64,000 nucleotides of DNA from Bradyrhizobium sp. BTAi1 (GTDB lineage: Bacteria > Pseudomonadota > Alphaproteobacteria > Rhizobiales > Xanthobacteraceae): assembly GCF_000015165.1 (NCBI RefSeq), contig NC_009475.1, positions 1-64,000 of the forward strand, given 5' to 3'. Shown here in pieces: positions 52,162-61,134 of the stretch (position 1 is the stretch's first letter; each line of letters opens with the position of its first letter). The notes under the pieces were generated by a model, which saw only the letters and a list, made by a program, of their open reading frames with translations, ran no database searches and was not told the DNA's origin. The position numbers and the translations under genes were made by a program.

Positions 52162-54054
52162 ATGATCGCCTTTCCCTACGATTATTATCTGATCGGCTGG
52201 TTCGTCCTCGCGGCGGCAGCGACCGCCTACGTCGCCTACGACCAGTTCGCCGGAAATCCCGAACCAACGGTGATGAAGTGTGGCTTCATTCTTGTCACCT
52301 TATACATGGGCCCCTTCGGTCTCCTGCTCTACGTGCTGGCGGACAAGGAGCCTCGCCCAGGCGAACATGAGAAGTTCACGTCGCCTCTTTGGAAGCAGGG
52401 GGTCGGCAGCACGATCCACTGCGTCGCGGGGGATGCGACCGGCATCATCCTTGCCGCCGTAGTCACGGCTTCGCTCGGCCTTCCGATGTGGATCGACCTC
52501 ATCGTCGAGTACGTGGCCGGCTTCTCGTTCGGTCTGTTTATCTTCCAGTCGCTTTTCATGAAGCGGATAATGGGCGGCACGTACTGGCAGAACGTGAAGA
52601 TGAGCTTCATGCCGGAGTTCATCAGCATGAACGCCATGATGGCCGGCATGGCCCCCACGATGAGCCTACTGATGATGGGCCGCGACATGCGGGCGATGGA
52701 TCCGTTCGAACTCGTCTTCTGGGGCGTGATGTCCTTTGGCGTGATGGTCGGATTCGCGACGGCTTACCCGTTCAACGTCTGGATGGTGAAGAAGGGCATC
52801 AAGCATGGCCTCATGACCGAGCCCCCGAAACCCCAAAAGCACGGGAGCGGCCATCAGGATGGCGGTCGTGGCGCGCAGCACGGTGCAGAGGGCCCCGACG
52901 ACCATGGAGCGAGCGGCCATGGATCGCATGGCGGTCACGGCATGAAGCCGGAGGCGACGACGCCGCAGCTCGCCGCACTCGCCGGAGTGACCGGCTTTTT
53001 GTTGATTTCGGGAATGGTGCTACCGGGCTTCTCGGTCAATCTGCGGCTGAGCGCCCGAGACGTACAGGGCGCGATCATGCCGCCAGGCATGATCAAGACC
53101 TTCGATCTGCCGGCGGAAGCGATGAAGGATATGGCTGCGGTCCCGCCGCGGCAGGTATCCTACGACGCACCGGCCGACGCGCGCGGAGATCGGGCGCTCG
53201 AGCCGAGGATCGAGAACGGCCTCAAGGTCTTCGACATCGAGGCCTCGGTGATCCGATGGCACATCTTGCCCGACGTCGCCGTGGAGGCCTATGCCTACAA
53301 CAGGCAGATACCAGGACCGCGCCTTGAGCTAACGGAGGGGGACCACGTTCGGATCAACTTCCACAACTCGCTGCCGGAGAGCACGACGGTACACTGGCAC
53401 GGGCTGATCGTTCCGAACGAGATGGATGGGCCGGCCGAGATCACGCAGAAGCCGATTCCGTCGGGCGGTTCCTATACCTACGAATACACCGTGGGCCAGC
53501 ATGGGACGTACTTCTATCATAGCCACGACCATCCTGACCGGCAGCAGGCACTCGGTCTGTACGGGGCTTTACTGATCGCCCCTAAGGATCCTTCGACGGA
53601 AGTCCGGGCAGATGTCGACTACACCATCCAGCTTCAGGAGTGGCTCAAACGCGAGTGGCTGACCTATCCTGCGATGCTGATGGAAGGCGAAATTCCGAAT
53701 TACTTCACCATCAATGGAAAGGCATATCCCTCGACCGATACGATACCGATGAAGGTCGGACAGACCGTCAAACTGCGCTTCATAGGAACGAACAACAATT
53801 TTGTTCACCCCATGCACGTTCACGGCGGTCCGTTCGAAGTCGTCGCTGTCGACGGCGTGACCCTGCAGGACAGCGCGCGATACCAGGCCGACACCGTCAA
53901 CGTCGGTCCCGGCCAGCGCTACGACGTGATCTGGACGGCGCGTAAGCCGGGCAAGTGGTTGGTGCATTGTCACATCCCGCACCATACCGCCAACAACAAC
54001 GTCGAGCAGAAGGGGGGAGGTGGGTTGATGCTGGTTCTGGATGTTCAGTCCTGA
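52162..54054 (+). CDS. DUF4396 membrane domain fused to a multicopper oxidase
   Basis: 630 aa. Residues 1-215 are a DUF4396-type membrane domain (HCVAGDATGIILAAVVTASL; GVMVGFATAYPFNVWMVKKG). A His/Gly-rich linker follows (GSGHQDGGRGAQHG, then HGSHGGHG, about 230-275), then a helix and a cupredoxin multicopper oxidase. Copper ligands are complete: TVHWHGLIVP, FYHSHDHPD, FVHPMHVHGGPF and LVHCHIPHH. The oxidase probably converts Cu(I) to less toxic Cu(II) on the periplasmic side. ATG 52162 gives the membrane N terminus. Tethering an oxidase to DUF4396 in one chain is unusual. Confidence 0.9.
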   Translation: MIAFPYDYYLIGWFVLAAAATAYVAYDQFAGNPEPTVMKCGFILVTLYMGPFGLLLYVLADKEPRPGEHEKFTSPLWKQGVGSTIHCVAGDATGIILAAVVTASLGLPMWIDLIVEYVAGFSFGLFIFQSLFMKRIMGGTYWQNVKMSFMPEFISMNAMMAGMAPTMSLLMMGRDMRAMDPFELVFWGVMSFGVMVGFATAYPFNVWMVKKGIKHGLMTEPPKPQKHGSGHQDGGRGAQHGAEGPDDHGASGHGSHGGHGMKPEATTPQLAALAGVTGFLLISGMVLPGFSVNLRLSARDVQGAIMPPGMIKTFDLPAEAMKDMAAVPPRQVSYDAPADARGDRALEPRIENGLKVFDIEASVIRWHILPDVAVEAYAYNRQIPGPRLELTEGDHVRINFHNSLPESTTVHWHGLIVPNEMDGPAEITQKPIPSGGSYTYEYTVGQHGTYFYHSHDHPDRQQALGLYGALLIAPKDPSTEVRADVDYTIQLQEWLKREWLTYPAMLMEGEIPNYFTINGKAYPSTDTIPMKVGQTVKLRFIGTNNNFVHPMHVHGGPFEVVAVDGVTLQDSARYQADTVNVGPGQRYDVIWTARKPGKWLVHCHIPHHTANNNVEQKGGGGLMLVLDVQS

Positions 54055-54141
54055 ATCGCGGCCGACGACTGCGACAGCTGCCTGCGTGACGGAATTGGGA
54101 GCTTGCGTCATTGGCGGCGACCGAGGATTCAGGGCGCGCCG

Positions 54142-54155
54142 TTGATCTAGCTCAA
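54142..54155. promoter_or_regulatory. FNR/FixK-like box 2
   Basis: TTGATCTAGCTCAA, with one mismatch to TTGAT-N4-ATCAA, 53 bp upstream of the DUF2933 gene, which heads a run of membrane and exporter genes. Confidence 0.55.
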
Positions 54156-54207
54156 CAATTATGGCAACGGCGCCGCTAAGCTCCGGTCAACGCGATAGGA
54201 GCAACCC

Positions 54208-54465
54208 ATGTCGGTGCAGGACCATCCCGCGCATCTAGAACGCCCTCAACAGGGCATGTCCACTAAATCCAAGGCCGGCTTGGTTCTGATCGGATTCCTG
54301 ATCATCGCCGGCGCGCTGCTGTTCACCGAACATAGGGCGCACGTGCTTGGGCTTCTGATCTGGCTGCCGCTGCTCGCTTGCCCGCTGATGCACCTGTTCA
54401 TGCACCACGGCGGCCACGGCCATCATCACGCCGAAAACCAGCCGACGGACGGAAGGAGCAAGTGA
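54208..54465 (+). CDS. DUF2933-like small membrane protein
   Basis: 85 aa with two membrane segments (KAGLVLIGFLIIAGALLF and LLIWLPLLACPLMHLFM) and a His-rich tail (HHGGHGHHHAENQ). This is the DUF2933 layout, often found next to a methyltransferase-like membrane protein in copper clusters, as here. The stop overlaps the next start (TGATG). The His tail may bind metal. The first 17 residues could be skipped by starting at MSTKSKAG. Confidence 0.85.
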   Translation: MSVQDHPAHLERPQQGMSTKSKAGLVLIGFLIIAGALLFTEHRAHVLGLLIWLPLLACPLMHLFMHHGGHGHHHAENQPTDGRSK

Positions 54466-55139
54466 TGCACGATACGGCGCCAGCCTACGGCCTTTGGGGT
54501 CTGGTCATCGTGAATTCGGTGGTCTTCATCCTGTTTGCCTACAGCTTCTTCAAGCCGCAGACCTCGCGCGACTGGCGCTCGTTCAGCGCCTTCAGCGCCT
54601 TCCTGGTGGCGCTGTTCGTGGAGATGTACGGCTTCCCGCTCACCATCTACTTCCTTTCGGGCTGGCTGCAGTCGCACTACCCGAACGTCGACTGGTTCTC
54701 GCACGATGCCGGCCACCTGCTCGAGATGATGTTCGGCTGGAAGACCAATCCGCACGCCGGGCCGTTCCACATTCTGAGCTTCATCTTCATCGGCGCGGGC
54801 TTCGTGCTGATCTCCGCCGCGTGGAGAGTGCTGTACGATGCGCAGCAGACCTGCGGCCTCGCGACCACGGGCCCCTACAGCTACGTCCGGCACCCGCAGT
54901 ACGTCGGCTTCATCCTCGTCATGTTCGGCTTCCTGCTGCAGTGGCCGACGATCCTCACGCTGGCGATGTTTCCGGTGCTGACCGTCATGTACGTGAAGCT
55001 GGCGCGCGGCGAGGAGCGGGATGCGAGAGCGCAGTTCGGCGCCGCATACGACCGGTACGCCACCGAGGTGCCTGCGTTCATTCCGAAGCCCGGTCGTGTT
55101 CTGGGACGGGCACCTTCGAGCGACTACCGCCACGGCTGA
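54465..55139 (+). CDS. Isoprenylcysteine carboxylmethyltransferase-family membrane protein
   Basis: A 224-aa integral membrane protein with about five helices. The conserved S-adenosylmethionine-binding region is GPYSYVRHPQYVGFILVMFG (about 143-162), followed by EERDARAQFGAAYDRY, the family's C-terminal block. The true substrate of such bacterial proteins is unknown; lipid or small-molecule methylation is possible. It is translationally coupled to the DUF2933 gene. Confidence 0.9.
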   Translation: MHDTAPAYGLWGLVIVNSVVFILFAYSFFKPQTSRDWRSFSAFSAFLVALFVEMYGFPLTIYFLSGWLQSHYPNVDWFSHDAGHLLEMMFGWKTNPHAGPFHILSFIFIGAGFVLISAAWRVLYDAQQTCGLATTGPYSYVRHPQYVGFILVMFGFLLQWPTILTLAMFPVLTVMYVKLARGEERDARAQFGAAYDRYATEVPAFIPKPGRVLGRAPSSDYRHG

Positions 55140-55152
55140 TGGGGGCGGTCCG

Positions 55153-55593
55153 ATGCGCAAGGCGGGAGCTCGGTGGACGCTTTCCTCCCTCCTGCTCGCC
55201 GGATCGGGAGTCCTACTGATCGGGGTCGGCCTCTACTTCCTGTTCGTCCGGCCCTCGCTGCTGCCCGAGGACGTCAGGTTCGTGAAGCTGACCCCGGCCG
55301 AGCTGCAACTGGTCGGAGACAGGCTGGGATCGTGGCTCGTTCACGTGTTTCGCGTGATGGGTGGCTACATCGTCGCCACCGGCGTTCTCGCGATCACCTT
55401 GGCGGCCACGTCCTTCCGCGACCACCATCCGCTCGCTGCGGCCGGAGCCACGGTCGCCGGCGCAGCGTCGATAGGCTGGATGACGGCCGTCAACTTCATG
55501 ATCGATTCCGACTTCAAGTGGGTGCTGCTGGGAATGGCGCTGGCATGGGCGTTCAGCCTGGCAGCCTTCGCGTGGGAGGCGGCCCGTTCATGA
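55153..55593 (+). CDS. Hypothetical four-helix membrane protein
   Basis: 146 aa with about four membrane segments ([66 protein letters not shown]). No family recognised. It follows the methyltransferase gene by 13 bp and overlaps the ABC ATPase by ATGA, so it belongs to the same transcript and may be an accessory of the exporter. Confidence 0.8.
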   Translation: MRKAGARWTLSSLLLAGSGVLLIGVGLYFLFVRPSLLPEDVRFVKLTPAELQLVGDRLGSWLVHVFRVMGGYIVATGVLAITLAATSFRDHHPLAAAGATVAGAASIGWMTAVNFMIDSDFKWVLLGMALAWAFSLAAFAWEAARS

Positions 55594-56297
55594 CGCAGCC
55601 CGTCTTCACGGCGAAAGGACTGACCAAGACCTACGTCTCCGGGGAGGTGAAGGTGAATGCCCTGAACGACGTCGATCTCGAGATCGCCGAGAAGGAGGTC
55701 GTGGTGCTGCTGGGTCCGTCCGGCAGCGGCAAGACGACCTTGCTGAACATCATGGGCGGTCTCGACCGCCCGACCAGCGGCAGGTTGTTCTTCCGCGACC
55801 TCGACCTGACCGATTTGGAAGACCGCGAGCTCACGAAGTACCGCCGCGACCACGTCGGCTTCGTCTTCCAATTCTACAATCTGGTGCCGAGCCTCACCGC
55901 CTATGAAAACGTGGCGCTGGTGACGGAGGTTTCCAACCGACCGATGCGTCCCGCGGACGCCTTGGCTCTGGTGGGCCTGGAGGAGCGCATGCACCACTTC
56001 CCGGCCCAACTATCCGGCGGCGAGCAGCAGCGCGTGGCGATTGCCCGCGCGATCGCGAAACGCCCGGCGGTGCTGCTCTGCGACGAGCCGACCGGGGCGC
56101 TGGACTCGAAAACCGGCATTCGCGTCATCGAGGCGCTGCTCGGGGTGAACCGGCAGCTCGGCACCACGACCGTCATCATCACGCACAACGCCAGCATCCA
56201 AGAGGTCGCCGACCGGGTGCTGTTCTTCGCCGACGGCCGGATCTCCAGGATCCAGAAGAACGAGACCCGGCGGGAAGCGGCCGAACTCACGTGGTGA
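55590..56297 (+). CDS. ABC exporter ATP-binding protein (MacB/LolD/DevA type)
   Basis: The 235-aa ATPase has Walker [17 protein letters not shown] (about residue 44), the signature [15 protein letters not shown] (about 145) and Walker [14 protein letters not shown]. The D-loop region and [13 protein letters not shown] are typical of the MacB/LolD subfamily, which uses mechanotransmission rather than transmembrane pumping. It works with the FtsX-like permease 4 bp downstream. The start overlaps the preceding stop (ATGA). Confidence 0.93.
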   Translation: MTQPVFTAKGLTKTYVSGEVKVNALNDVDLEIAEKEVVVLLGPSGSGKTTLLNIMGGLDRPTSGRLFFRDLDLTDLEDRELTKYRRDHVGFVFQFYNLVPSLTAYENVALVTEVSNRPMRPADALALVGLEERMHHFPAQLSGGEQQRVAIARAIAKRPAVLLCDEPTGALDSKTGIRVIEALLGVNRQLGTTTVIITHNASIQEVADRVLFFADGRISRIQKNETRREAAELTW

Positions 56298-56301
56298 CGG
56301 C

Positions 56302-58665
56302 ATGACGGCGCTCGACATCAAGCTGTTCCGGGACGTCAGGCGGCTCTGGGCGCAGGTGCTCGCCGTCGCGCTGGTCGTCGGAGGGGGCGTGGCAACGCTG
56401 GTGCTCGCGGTCGGCTCCCATCGATCGTTGGAGGAGACCCGGATCGCGTACTACGAACGCTACGGCTTCGGCGACGTATTCGCGCAGGCGAAGCGCGCCC
56501 CCAAGGCGCTCGCCGGCAGGATCGGCGAGATACCCGGCGTCGCCGCCGTCGACACCCGGATCGCCAAGCTCGCGTTGCTGGACATTCCCGGGTTCTCGGA
56601 GCCCGCCAGCGCGCAGTTCGTTTCGCTGCCCGACAGCGGCGAGCCGCATCTCAACCGGCTCTACATCCGCTCCGGGCGCCTTCCGGAGCCGGGACGGACC
56701 GAAGAAGTCGTGGTCAACGAACCCTTCGCCCGGGCCCACGGCTTCTCGGAAGGGGCGCGGTTCTCGGCCATTCTGAACGGCAAGAAGCGCGAACTCGTCA
56801 TCGTCGGTACGGCGCTGTCCCCCGAGTTCGTCTACACCGTCGGGCCGGGCGACCTGATGCCCGATGACCGCCGCTACGCCATCGTCTGGATGTCGGAGAA
56901 GGCGCTCGCCGGCGTCTACGATCTCGACGGTGCTTTCTCGGCGGTGTCGGTCAAGCTGCAACCCGGCGCATCCGAGCGCGAGGTGATCGCGCGGCTCGAC
57001 GCTTTGCTCGACCCGTACGGCGGGCAGGCGGCCCACGGCCGGAAGGATCAGACCTCGCATGCCTGGCTCGATCATGAGCTCGACATGCTCAACAACATGA
57101 GCCGCACGCTGCCGCCGATCTTCCTGCTGGTGGCCGCCTTCCTCGTCAATCTCACTCTGACCCGGCTGGTCGCGCTCGAGCGCGAGCAGATCGGCCTCCT
57201 GAAGGCGCTGGGCTACTCCGATGGCAGCATCGTGCTGCACTACTTCAAATTCGTCGCCCTGATCGTCGTGATCGGAATCACGCTGGGCGGCATCGTCGGC
57301 ACCTGGCTCGGATTGCGCGTCACCGCGCTATTCGGCGACTTCTTCCACTTCCCCTTCCTGGTGTTCGCGAAGGCGCCGGACCTGTACGTCACCGCAGGCG
57401 CGCTCAGCGCAGCCGCCGCCGCGATCGGCGCGCTGCGGGCGCTGCGCGAAGTGGTGAAGCTGCCGCCGGCCGTCGCCATGCAACCGCCGGCCCCGCCGGT
57501 CTATCGGCGGCTGCTGCCGGCGAGCATCCAGCTCGACCAGTTCGTATCGCAGCCGACGCTCATGATGATCCGCAACATCGCGCGGCATCCCGTCCGGGCC
57601 GCGTTCACGACGCTCGGGATGGCGCTCGCCACCGCGATCCTGGTCGTCTCGCTGTTCACGCGGGACACCATGGAGCAACTGATCGACGTGACCTATTTCC
57701 TCGCCGACCGGCAGGACGCGACCATCGGCTTTTCCGAGAAGCGGATCGAGAACGTGGTGGAGCAGGTGAGCCGGCTTCCGGGCGTTCTCGCCGCAGAGCC
57801 GTTCCGCGAAGTGCCCGTCCGGATCCGCCATGGCAACGTCGAACGGCGGATCACGATCAGCGGCCGGCCCGCCGATGCCGACCTAAGGCGCATCATCGAC
57901 GCCGACCTCCGGCCCGTCGTGCTTCCGGAGACGGGCCTCGCGATCTCCAGCATGCTAGGTCACATCCTCGGGGTCGGGGCCGGCGACACCGTCGAGCTCG
58001 ATCTGCTGGAGGGAGCCCGTCGCACCGTGACGATGCCGATCGTGGCCACCGTCGAGGACTATTTCGGCATCCGGGGAATGATGGACATCGAGGCGCTTCG
58101 GAAGCTGATGCGCGAGGCGCCCGTGGTGAACAGCTTGAACCTCAGCCTCGACGAGAATCGGAAGGAGGACTTCTACGCGGCGGTGAAGTCCATGCCGACG
58201 GTCGGCGGCGTGGCGCTGCAGCGCGTGTCCCTGGCCAACTTCCGCAAGACCGTCGCGCTCCTCATCACCACGATGGCGAGCATCTACACTGCGCTCGCCG
58301 CCGTGATCGCGTTCGGCGTGGTCTACAACAACGCCCGGATTTCGCTGTCCGAGCGCGCCCGCGAGCTGGCGAGCCTGCGGGTGCTCGGCTTCACGCGCGG
58401 CGAAGTGCTACGCATCCTCCTGCTCGAGCTCGCCATCCTGACGCTGATCGCCCAGCCGCCAGGGTGGCTGATGGGCTACGGGCTCGCATGGGTCATGAAG
58501 ACGAACCTGGCCGGCGAACTAATGCGCGTCCGGCTGGTGGTGGAGCATTCGACCTACGTCATCGCCACGTCCGTGGTGGTGCTGGCTGCGGTCGCCTCCG
58601 CGGCGGTGATCCGCGAACGCATCGACAAACTGGACCTCGTCGCGGTCCTCAAGACGCGAGACTAG
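56302..58665 (+). CDS. FtsX-like ABC exporter permease
   Basis: A 787-aa membrane protein with two FtsX units. The N-terminal helix (VLAVALVVGGGVATLVLAV) and a large periplasmic domain (about 50-250) are followed by three helices. A second periplasmic domain (about 440-640) and three C-terminal helices then follow (LLITTMASIYTALAAVIAF). MacB has one such unit per chain, so this double form resembles lipoprotein or DevC-like exporters. Substrate unknown. It lies between ATPase and adaptor genes. Confidence 0.9.
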   Translation: MTALDIKLFRDVRRLWAQVLAVALVVGGGVATLVLAVGSHRSLEETRIAYYERYGFGDVFAQAKRAPKALAGRIGEIPGVAAVDTRIAKLALLDIPGFSEPASAQFVSLPDSGEPHLNRLYIRSGRLPEPGRTEEVVVNEPFARAHGFSEGARFSAILNGKKRELVIVGTALSPEFVYTVGPGDLMPDDRRYAIVWMSEKALAGVYDLDGAFSAVSVKLQPGASEREVIARLDALLDPYGGQAAHGRKDQTSHAWLDHELDMLNNMSRTLPPIFLLVAAFLVNLTLTRLVALEREQIGLLKALGYSDGSIVLHYFKFVALIVVIGITLGGIVGTWLGLRVTALFGDFFHFPFLVFAKAPDLYVTAGALSAAAAAIGALRALREVVKLPPAVAMQPPAPPVYRRLLPASIQLDQFVSQPTLMMIRNIARHPVRAAFTTLGMALATAILVVSLFTRDTMEQLIDVTYFLADRQDATIGFSEKRIENVVEQVSRLPGVLAAEPFREVPVRIRHGNVERRITISGRPADADLRRIIDADLRPVVLPETGLAISSMLGHILGVGAGDTVELDLLEGARRTVTMPIVATVEDYFGIRGMMDIEALRKLMREAPVVNSLNLSLDENRKEDFYAAVKSMPTVGGVALQRVSLANFRKTVALLITTMASIYTALAAVIAFGVVYNNARISLSERARELASLRVLGFTRGEVLRILLLELAILTLIAQPPGWLMGYGLAWVMKTNLAGELMRVRLVVEHSTYVIATSVVVLAAVASAAVIRERIDKLDLVAVLKTRD

Positions 58666-58667
58666 CC

Positions 58668-59897
58668 ATGCCGGCAAAGTGGACCAAACGGATCATCGGT
58701 GCAGCGGCCCTGGCCGCGATCGCGGGGGGACTGGCCTGGTTCGCCTGGCCACGGCCGGTCCTGGCGGATCTCGCGACCATCGCGAAAGGCCCGATCGAAG
58801 TCACGGCCGACGATGACGGCAAGACGCGCGTCCGCCACGTCTACACGGTTTCGGCGCCGATCGCCGGCAAGGTGCTGAGGATCTCTCATCCGCTCGGCGA
58901 GCAGGGTCCTTCTCTTCACGTGGGCGACGAGGTTGCCGCCAACCAGACCGTCGCCCTGATGCAGCCGACGCTCCCGGGCTTCATCGACGTGCGCTCCCGC
59001 GACCAGCTTGAGGCCGAAGTATTGGCTGCGGACGCCGCCATCCAGCAGCAGCAGGCCGAGGTGCAGCGGATCGAGGCCGCGCTGGACTTCTCGCGGACCG
59101 AATTCCAGCGGGCGCAGACGCTCTTGCGTACGCAGTCCACCTCGGCTCAGGCGTTCGACAAGGCGAAATTCGACGTGGCCAACAACGAAGCCGCCCTGGC
59201 GAGCGCGAAGGCCCAGGTCGACATGCGTCGCGCGGTGCGTACCAGCCTGGCGGCTCGCTTGATGGACCCGGCCAACGCCGCGCCGTCGGCGGAGCCGGCC
59301 TGCTGCGTCCGGGTGCTCGCGCCGGCGAGCGGACGTGTCCTGAAGATCATCCAGGACAGCGAGGCGACGGTTCTGCCCGGGACGCCGCTGGTCGACATCG
59401 GCAACCCTCTCGATCTGGAGATCGTCGCCGACCTGCTCTCGACCGATGCGGTCCAGATCAAGGTGGGAGCGCCCGTCCGGATCGACGGCTGGGGCGGACA
59501 GCCCATCAGGGGGAAGGTGGTGCGCGTTGACCCCGCCGGCTTCCTGAAGGTCTCGGCGCTGGGGATCGAGGAGCAGCGGGTCCGCGTGACGATCGATTTC
59601 GCGGATCCCCCCGACACCTGGAGCTCGCTTGGACACGACTACCGGGTCGTCGTCCATGTAACTACGTGGAGCGCTCCGGAGGCCCGGACCGTGCCAGTGA
59701 GCGCTTTGTTCCGGAAGGGCAACCAGTGGGCCGTTTTTGCTGACGAGAACGGGCGTGCTCAAATGGTGACGGTCAGCATCGGCCATCGAAATAACGGGAT
59801 GGCCGAGGTTCTCTCGGGGCTTGCTGCAGGGGATAGAGTCGTACTGCATCCTAGCGACCGGATCGGCGATGGAACGAGAGTAGCCCAACGCGACTGA
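58668..59897 (+). CDS. HlyD/MacA-type periplasmic adaptor
   Basis: 409 aa with an N-terminal membrane anchor (IIGAAALAAIAGGLAWFAW). A lipoyl-like half-motif (VYTVSAPIAGKVLRISHPLG), a coiled-coil hairpin (about 110-205, RDQLEAEVLAADAAIQQQQA) and the second lipoyl half (RVLAPASGRVLKIIQDSEAT) follow. It ends with beta-barrel and membrane-proximal domains. It links the FtsX-like permease 2 bp upstream to an outer-membrane channel, which is not encoded here. Last gene of the exporter operon. Confidence 0.92.
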   Translation: MPAKWTKRIIGAAALAAIAGGLAWFAWPRPVLADLATIAKGPIEVTADDDGKTRVRHVYTVSAPIAGKVLRISHPLGEQGPSLHVGDEVAANQTVALMQPTLPGFIDVRSRDQLEAEVLAADAAIQQQQAEVQRIEAALDFSRTEFQRAQTLLRTQSTSAQAFDKAKFDVANNEAALASAKAQVDMRRAVRTSLAARLMDPANAAPSAEPACCVRVLAPASGRVLKIIQDSEATVLPGTPLVDIGNPLDLEIVADLLSTDAVQIKVGAPVRIDGWGGQPIRGKVVRVDPAGFLKVSALGIEEQRVRVTIDFADPPDTWSSLGHDYRVVVHVTTWSAPEARTVPVSALFRKGNQWAVFADENGRAQMVTVSIGHRNNGMAEVLSGLAAGDRVVLHPSDRIGDGTRVAQRD

Positions 59898-60012
59898 AGT
59901 CAGCTTATGTTTTTGCTGGGGTCTGTCGCGCCAAGCGGGCGCGCATACAAAACAGGCGAGGCGAGATCCAACTGGAGCCCAACATAAGCCATTGATCCAT
60001 ATCAACTTTATT

Positions 60013-60040
60013 GATTCGCATAACTTACATTATGGAATAT
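60013..60040 (+). other. Xer/dif-like site (candidate pdif), copy 2
   Basis: GATTCGCATAA, a six-base centre CTTACA, then TTATGGAATAT. It shares both arms with the site at 27172-27199, which is in the opposite orientation, while the centres differ. The match extends to form TGGAATATATTCCA (60033-60046), directly before the PIN-like gene. Operator function is the alternative. Confidence 0.55.
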
Positions 60041-60048
60041 ATTCCAAG

Positions 60049-60441
60049 GTGTACCTCATTGATTGCGATGCGATAGCTCACCTTGACGGTGTTTCGCATT
60101 GCGACACCGTTATGGCCGGACTCAAAATGTTCGTCGGGTTTGGAACTTTGAAAACGGTAGAGGAAGTTTACGATGAGCTTAGGCGGTCAGATGCAGACGA
60201 CTTTGAATTTCTATTCGATCAGTGGGGCACTCGGAATCCTGATCCAGCAGACCCTTGGCTTCTCGCAGCAGCGAAGGTCTTAGGATGGACGGTGGTCACA
60301 GATGAGCGCAAAGAGAACACGAGAAAAATCCCATATGTCTGCCGCCAGCAAAGCATCTGCGTCAGGTGTGTCAACGGCCGGTATTCTTCGCCGAAGCCGG
60401 TACGATCCGGAGCAGTCCAAACGCTTCTTAGAGGCCGCTAA
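60049..60441 (+). CDS. PIN-like toxin candidate (DUF4411-type)
   Basis: About 130 aa from GTG 60049 (VYLIDCDAIAHLDG); TTG 59992 would add 19 residues. PIN-fold ribonuclease acidic positions are suggested by the Asp residues in LIDCDAI, the Glu cluster TVEEVYDELRR, NPDPADPWLLAAAKVLG and VVTDERKENTRKIPYVC. These blocks match the DUF4411 group of toxin-like PIN proteins. The last 25 residues are unusual and may result from a frameshift. A small basic protein gene overlaps its 3' end and could be the antitoxin. Confidence 0.7.
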   Translation: MYLIDCDAIAHLDGVSHCDTVMAGLKMFVGFGTLKTVEEVYDELRRSDADDFEFLFDQWGTRNPDPADPWLLAAAKVLGWTVVTDERKENTRKIPYVCRQQSICVRCVNGRYSSPKPVRSGAVQTLLRGR

Positions 60442-60607
60442 GGCCCATGGGGCTGATGAGACGCCCAAGGGCGCGGAGAAGGCGTTCAAGGCCGTCGTGA
60501 AGCCGCGCAAGAGCGCCAAGCAGCGGGTGGAAGACGCTAAGCGGGTTGTCCAAGAGGACATTGACGTTCAGCGCGCAATTCTAAAGAAGCTTCGCAAGCC
60601 AAGCTGA
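60302..60607 (+). CDS. Small basic protein, candidate antitoxin partner of the PIN-like gene
   Basis: 101 aa, Lys/Arg-rich (MSAKRTREKSHMSAASKASA). The core QSKRFLEAAKAHGADETPKG resembles short proteins I associate with PIN-like genes (a pattern of KRFxEAAxxxGADE...F). It overlaps the PIN-like gene by 140 bp in another frame, so its expression is coupled. The start could also be ATG 60335. If it is an antitoxin, the toxin-first order is atypical. Confidence 0.6.
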   Translation: MSAKRTREKSHMSAASKASASGVSTAGILRRSRYDPEQSKRFLEAAKAHGADETPKGAEKAFKAVVKPRKSAKQRVEDAKRVVQEDIDVQRAILKKLRKPS

Positions 60608-60684
60608 AACTATCTTCGTTGATCTGCGTCAAACTGTCGGGGCAAGGAGTTAGTAGGGTCATCGTAGCCGCGTCGGAGTACGAC

Positions 60685-61134
60685 ATGATAAAATGGGGTG
60701 TAAAATGGTTGATTGTTGCCAGTCTTAGCGCTGGTTTCGCTGCTGCGGCTCAGGCCGAAGATTTTGACATCGGTAAATCAGAATTTCAGTCTTCGTGTGC
60801 GAGTTGTCATGGTGCGGATGCAAAGGGCAAAGGACCGGTCAGCAACCAGCTTAAGATATCGCCTCCCGATTTGACGTTGTTGGCCAAGAGCAACAACGGG
60901 GTCTTTCCGACGGAGGCTGTTTATGAATCCATATATGGATTGAAAACAACTCCCACTCACGGCACTCGTGAAATGCCAATTTGGGGTGAACGATTCAACC
61001 CCATTATCAAATTGCCTCACTATGTTGATCCATCTTATTGGAAGATGGCTGGGCCGGAGCAAAACCCGGAAGTCGTAGTGCGAACACGCATCTTCGCTGT
61101 TATCGATTACCTCAGTCGTGTTCAGCAGAAGTAG
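60685..61134 (+). CDS. c-type cytochrome, small soluble
   Basis: 149 aa with a Sec signal (MIKWGVKWLIVASLSAGFAA, cut near AQA-ED) and one haem motif CASCHGADAKGKGPV (about residue 42). The distal Met is in HGTREMPIWGERFN. This is a class I cytochrome c, an electron carrier in the periplasm. It has no operon partner; the preceding gene ends 78 bp upstream. The start is the ATG at 60685, since the longer frame lacks a signal peptide at its end. Confidence 0.88.
   Translation: MIKWGVKWLIVASLSAGFAAAAQAEDFDIGKSEFQSSCASCHGADAKGKGPVSNQLKISPPDLTLLAKSNNGVFPTEAVYESIYGLKTTPTHGTREMPIWGERFNPIIKLPHYVDPSYWKMAGPEQNPEVVVRTRIFAVIDYLSRVQQK

Noticed and set aside
58662..60005. Minus-strand open frame of 447 aa across the HlyD-type adaptor
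   Set aside because: Antisense shadow with biased composition; the plus-strand adaptor has clear domains.
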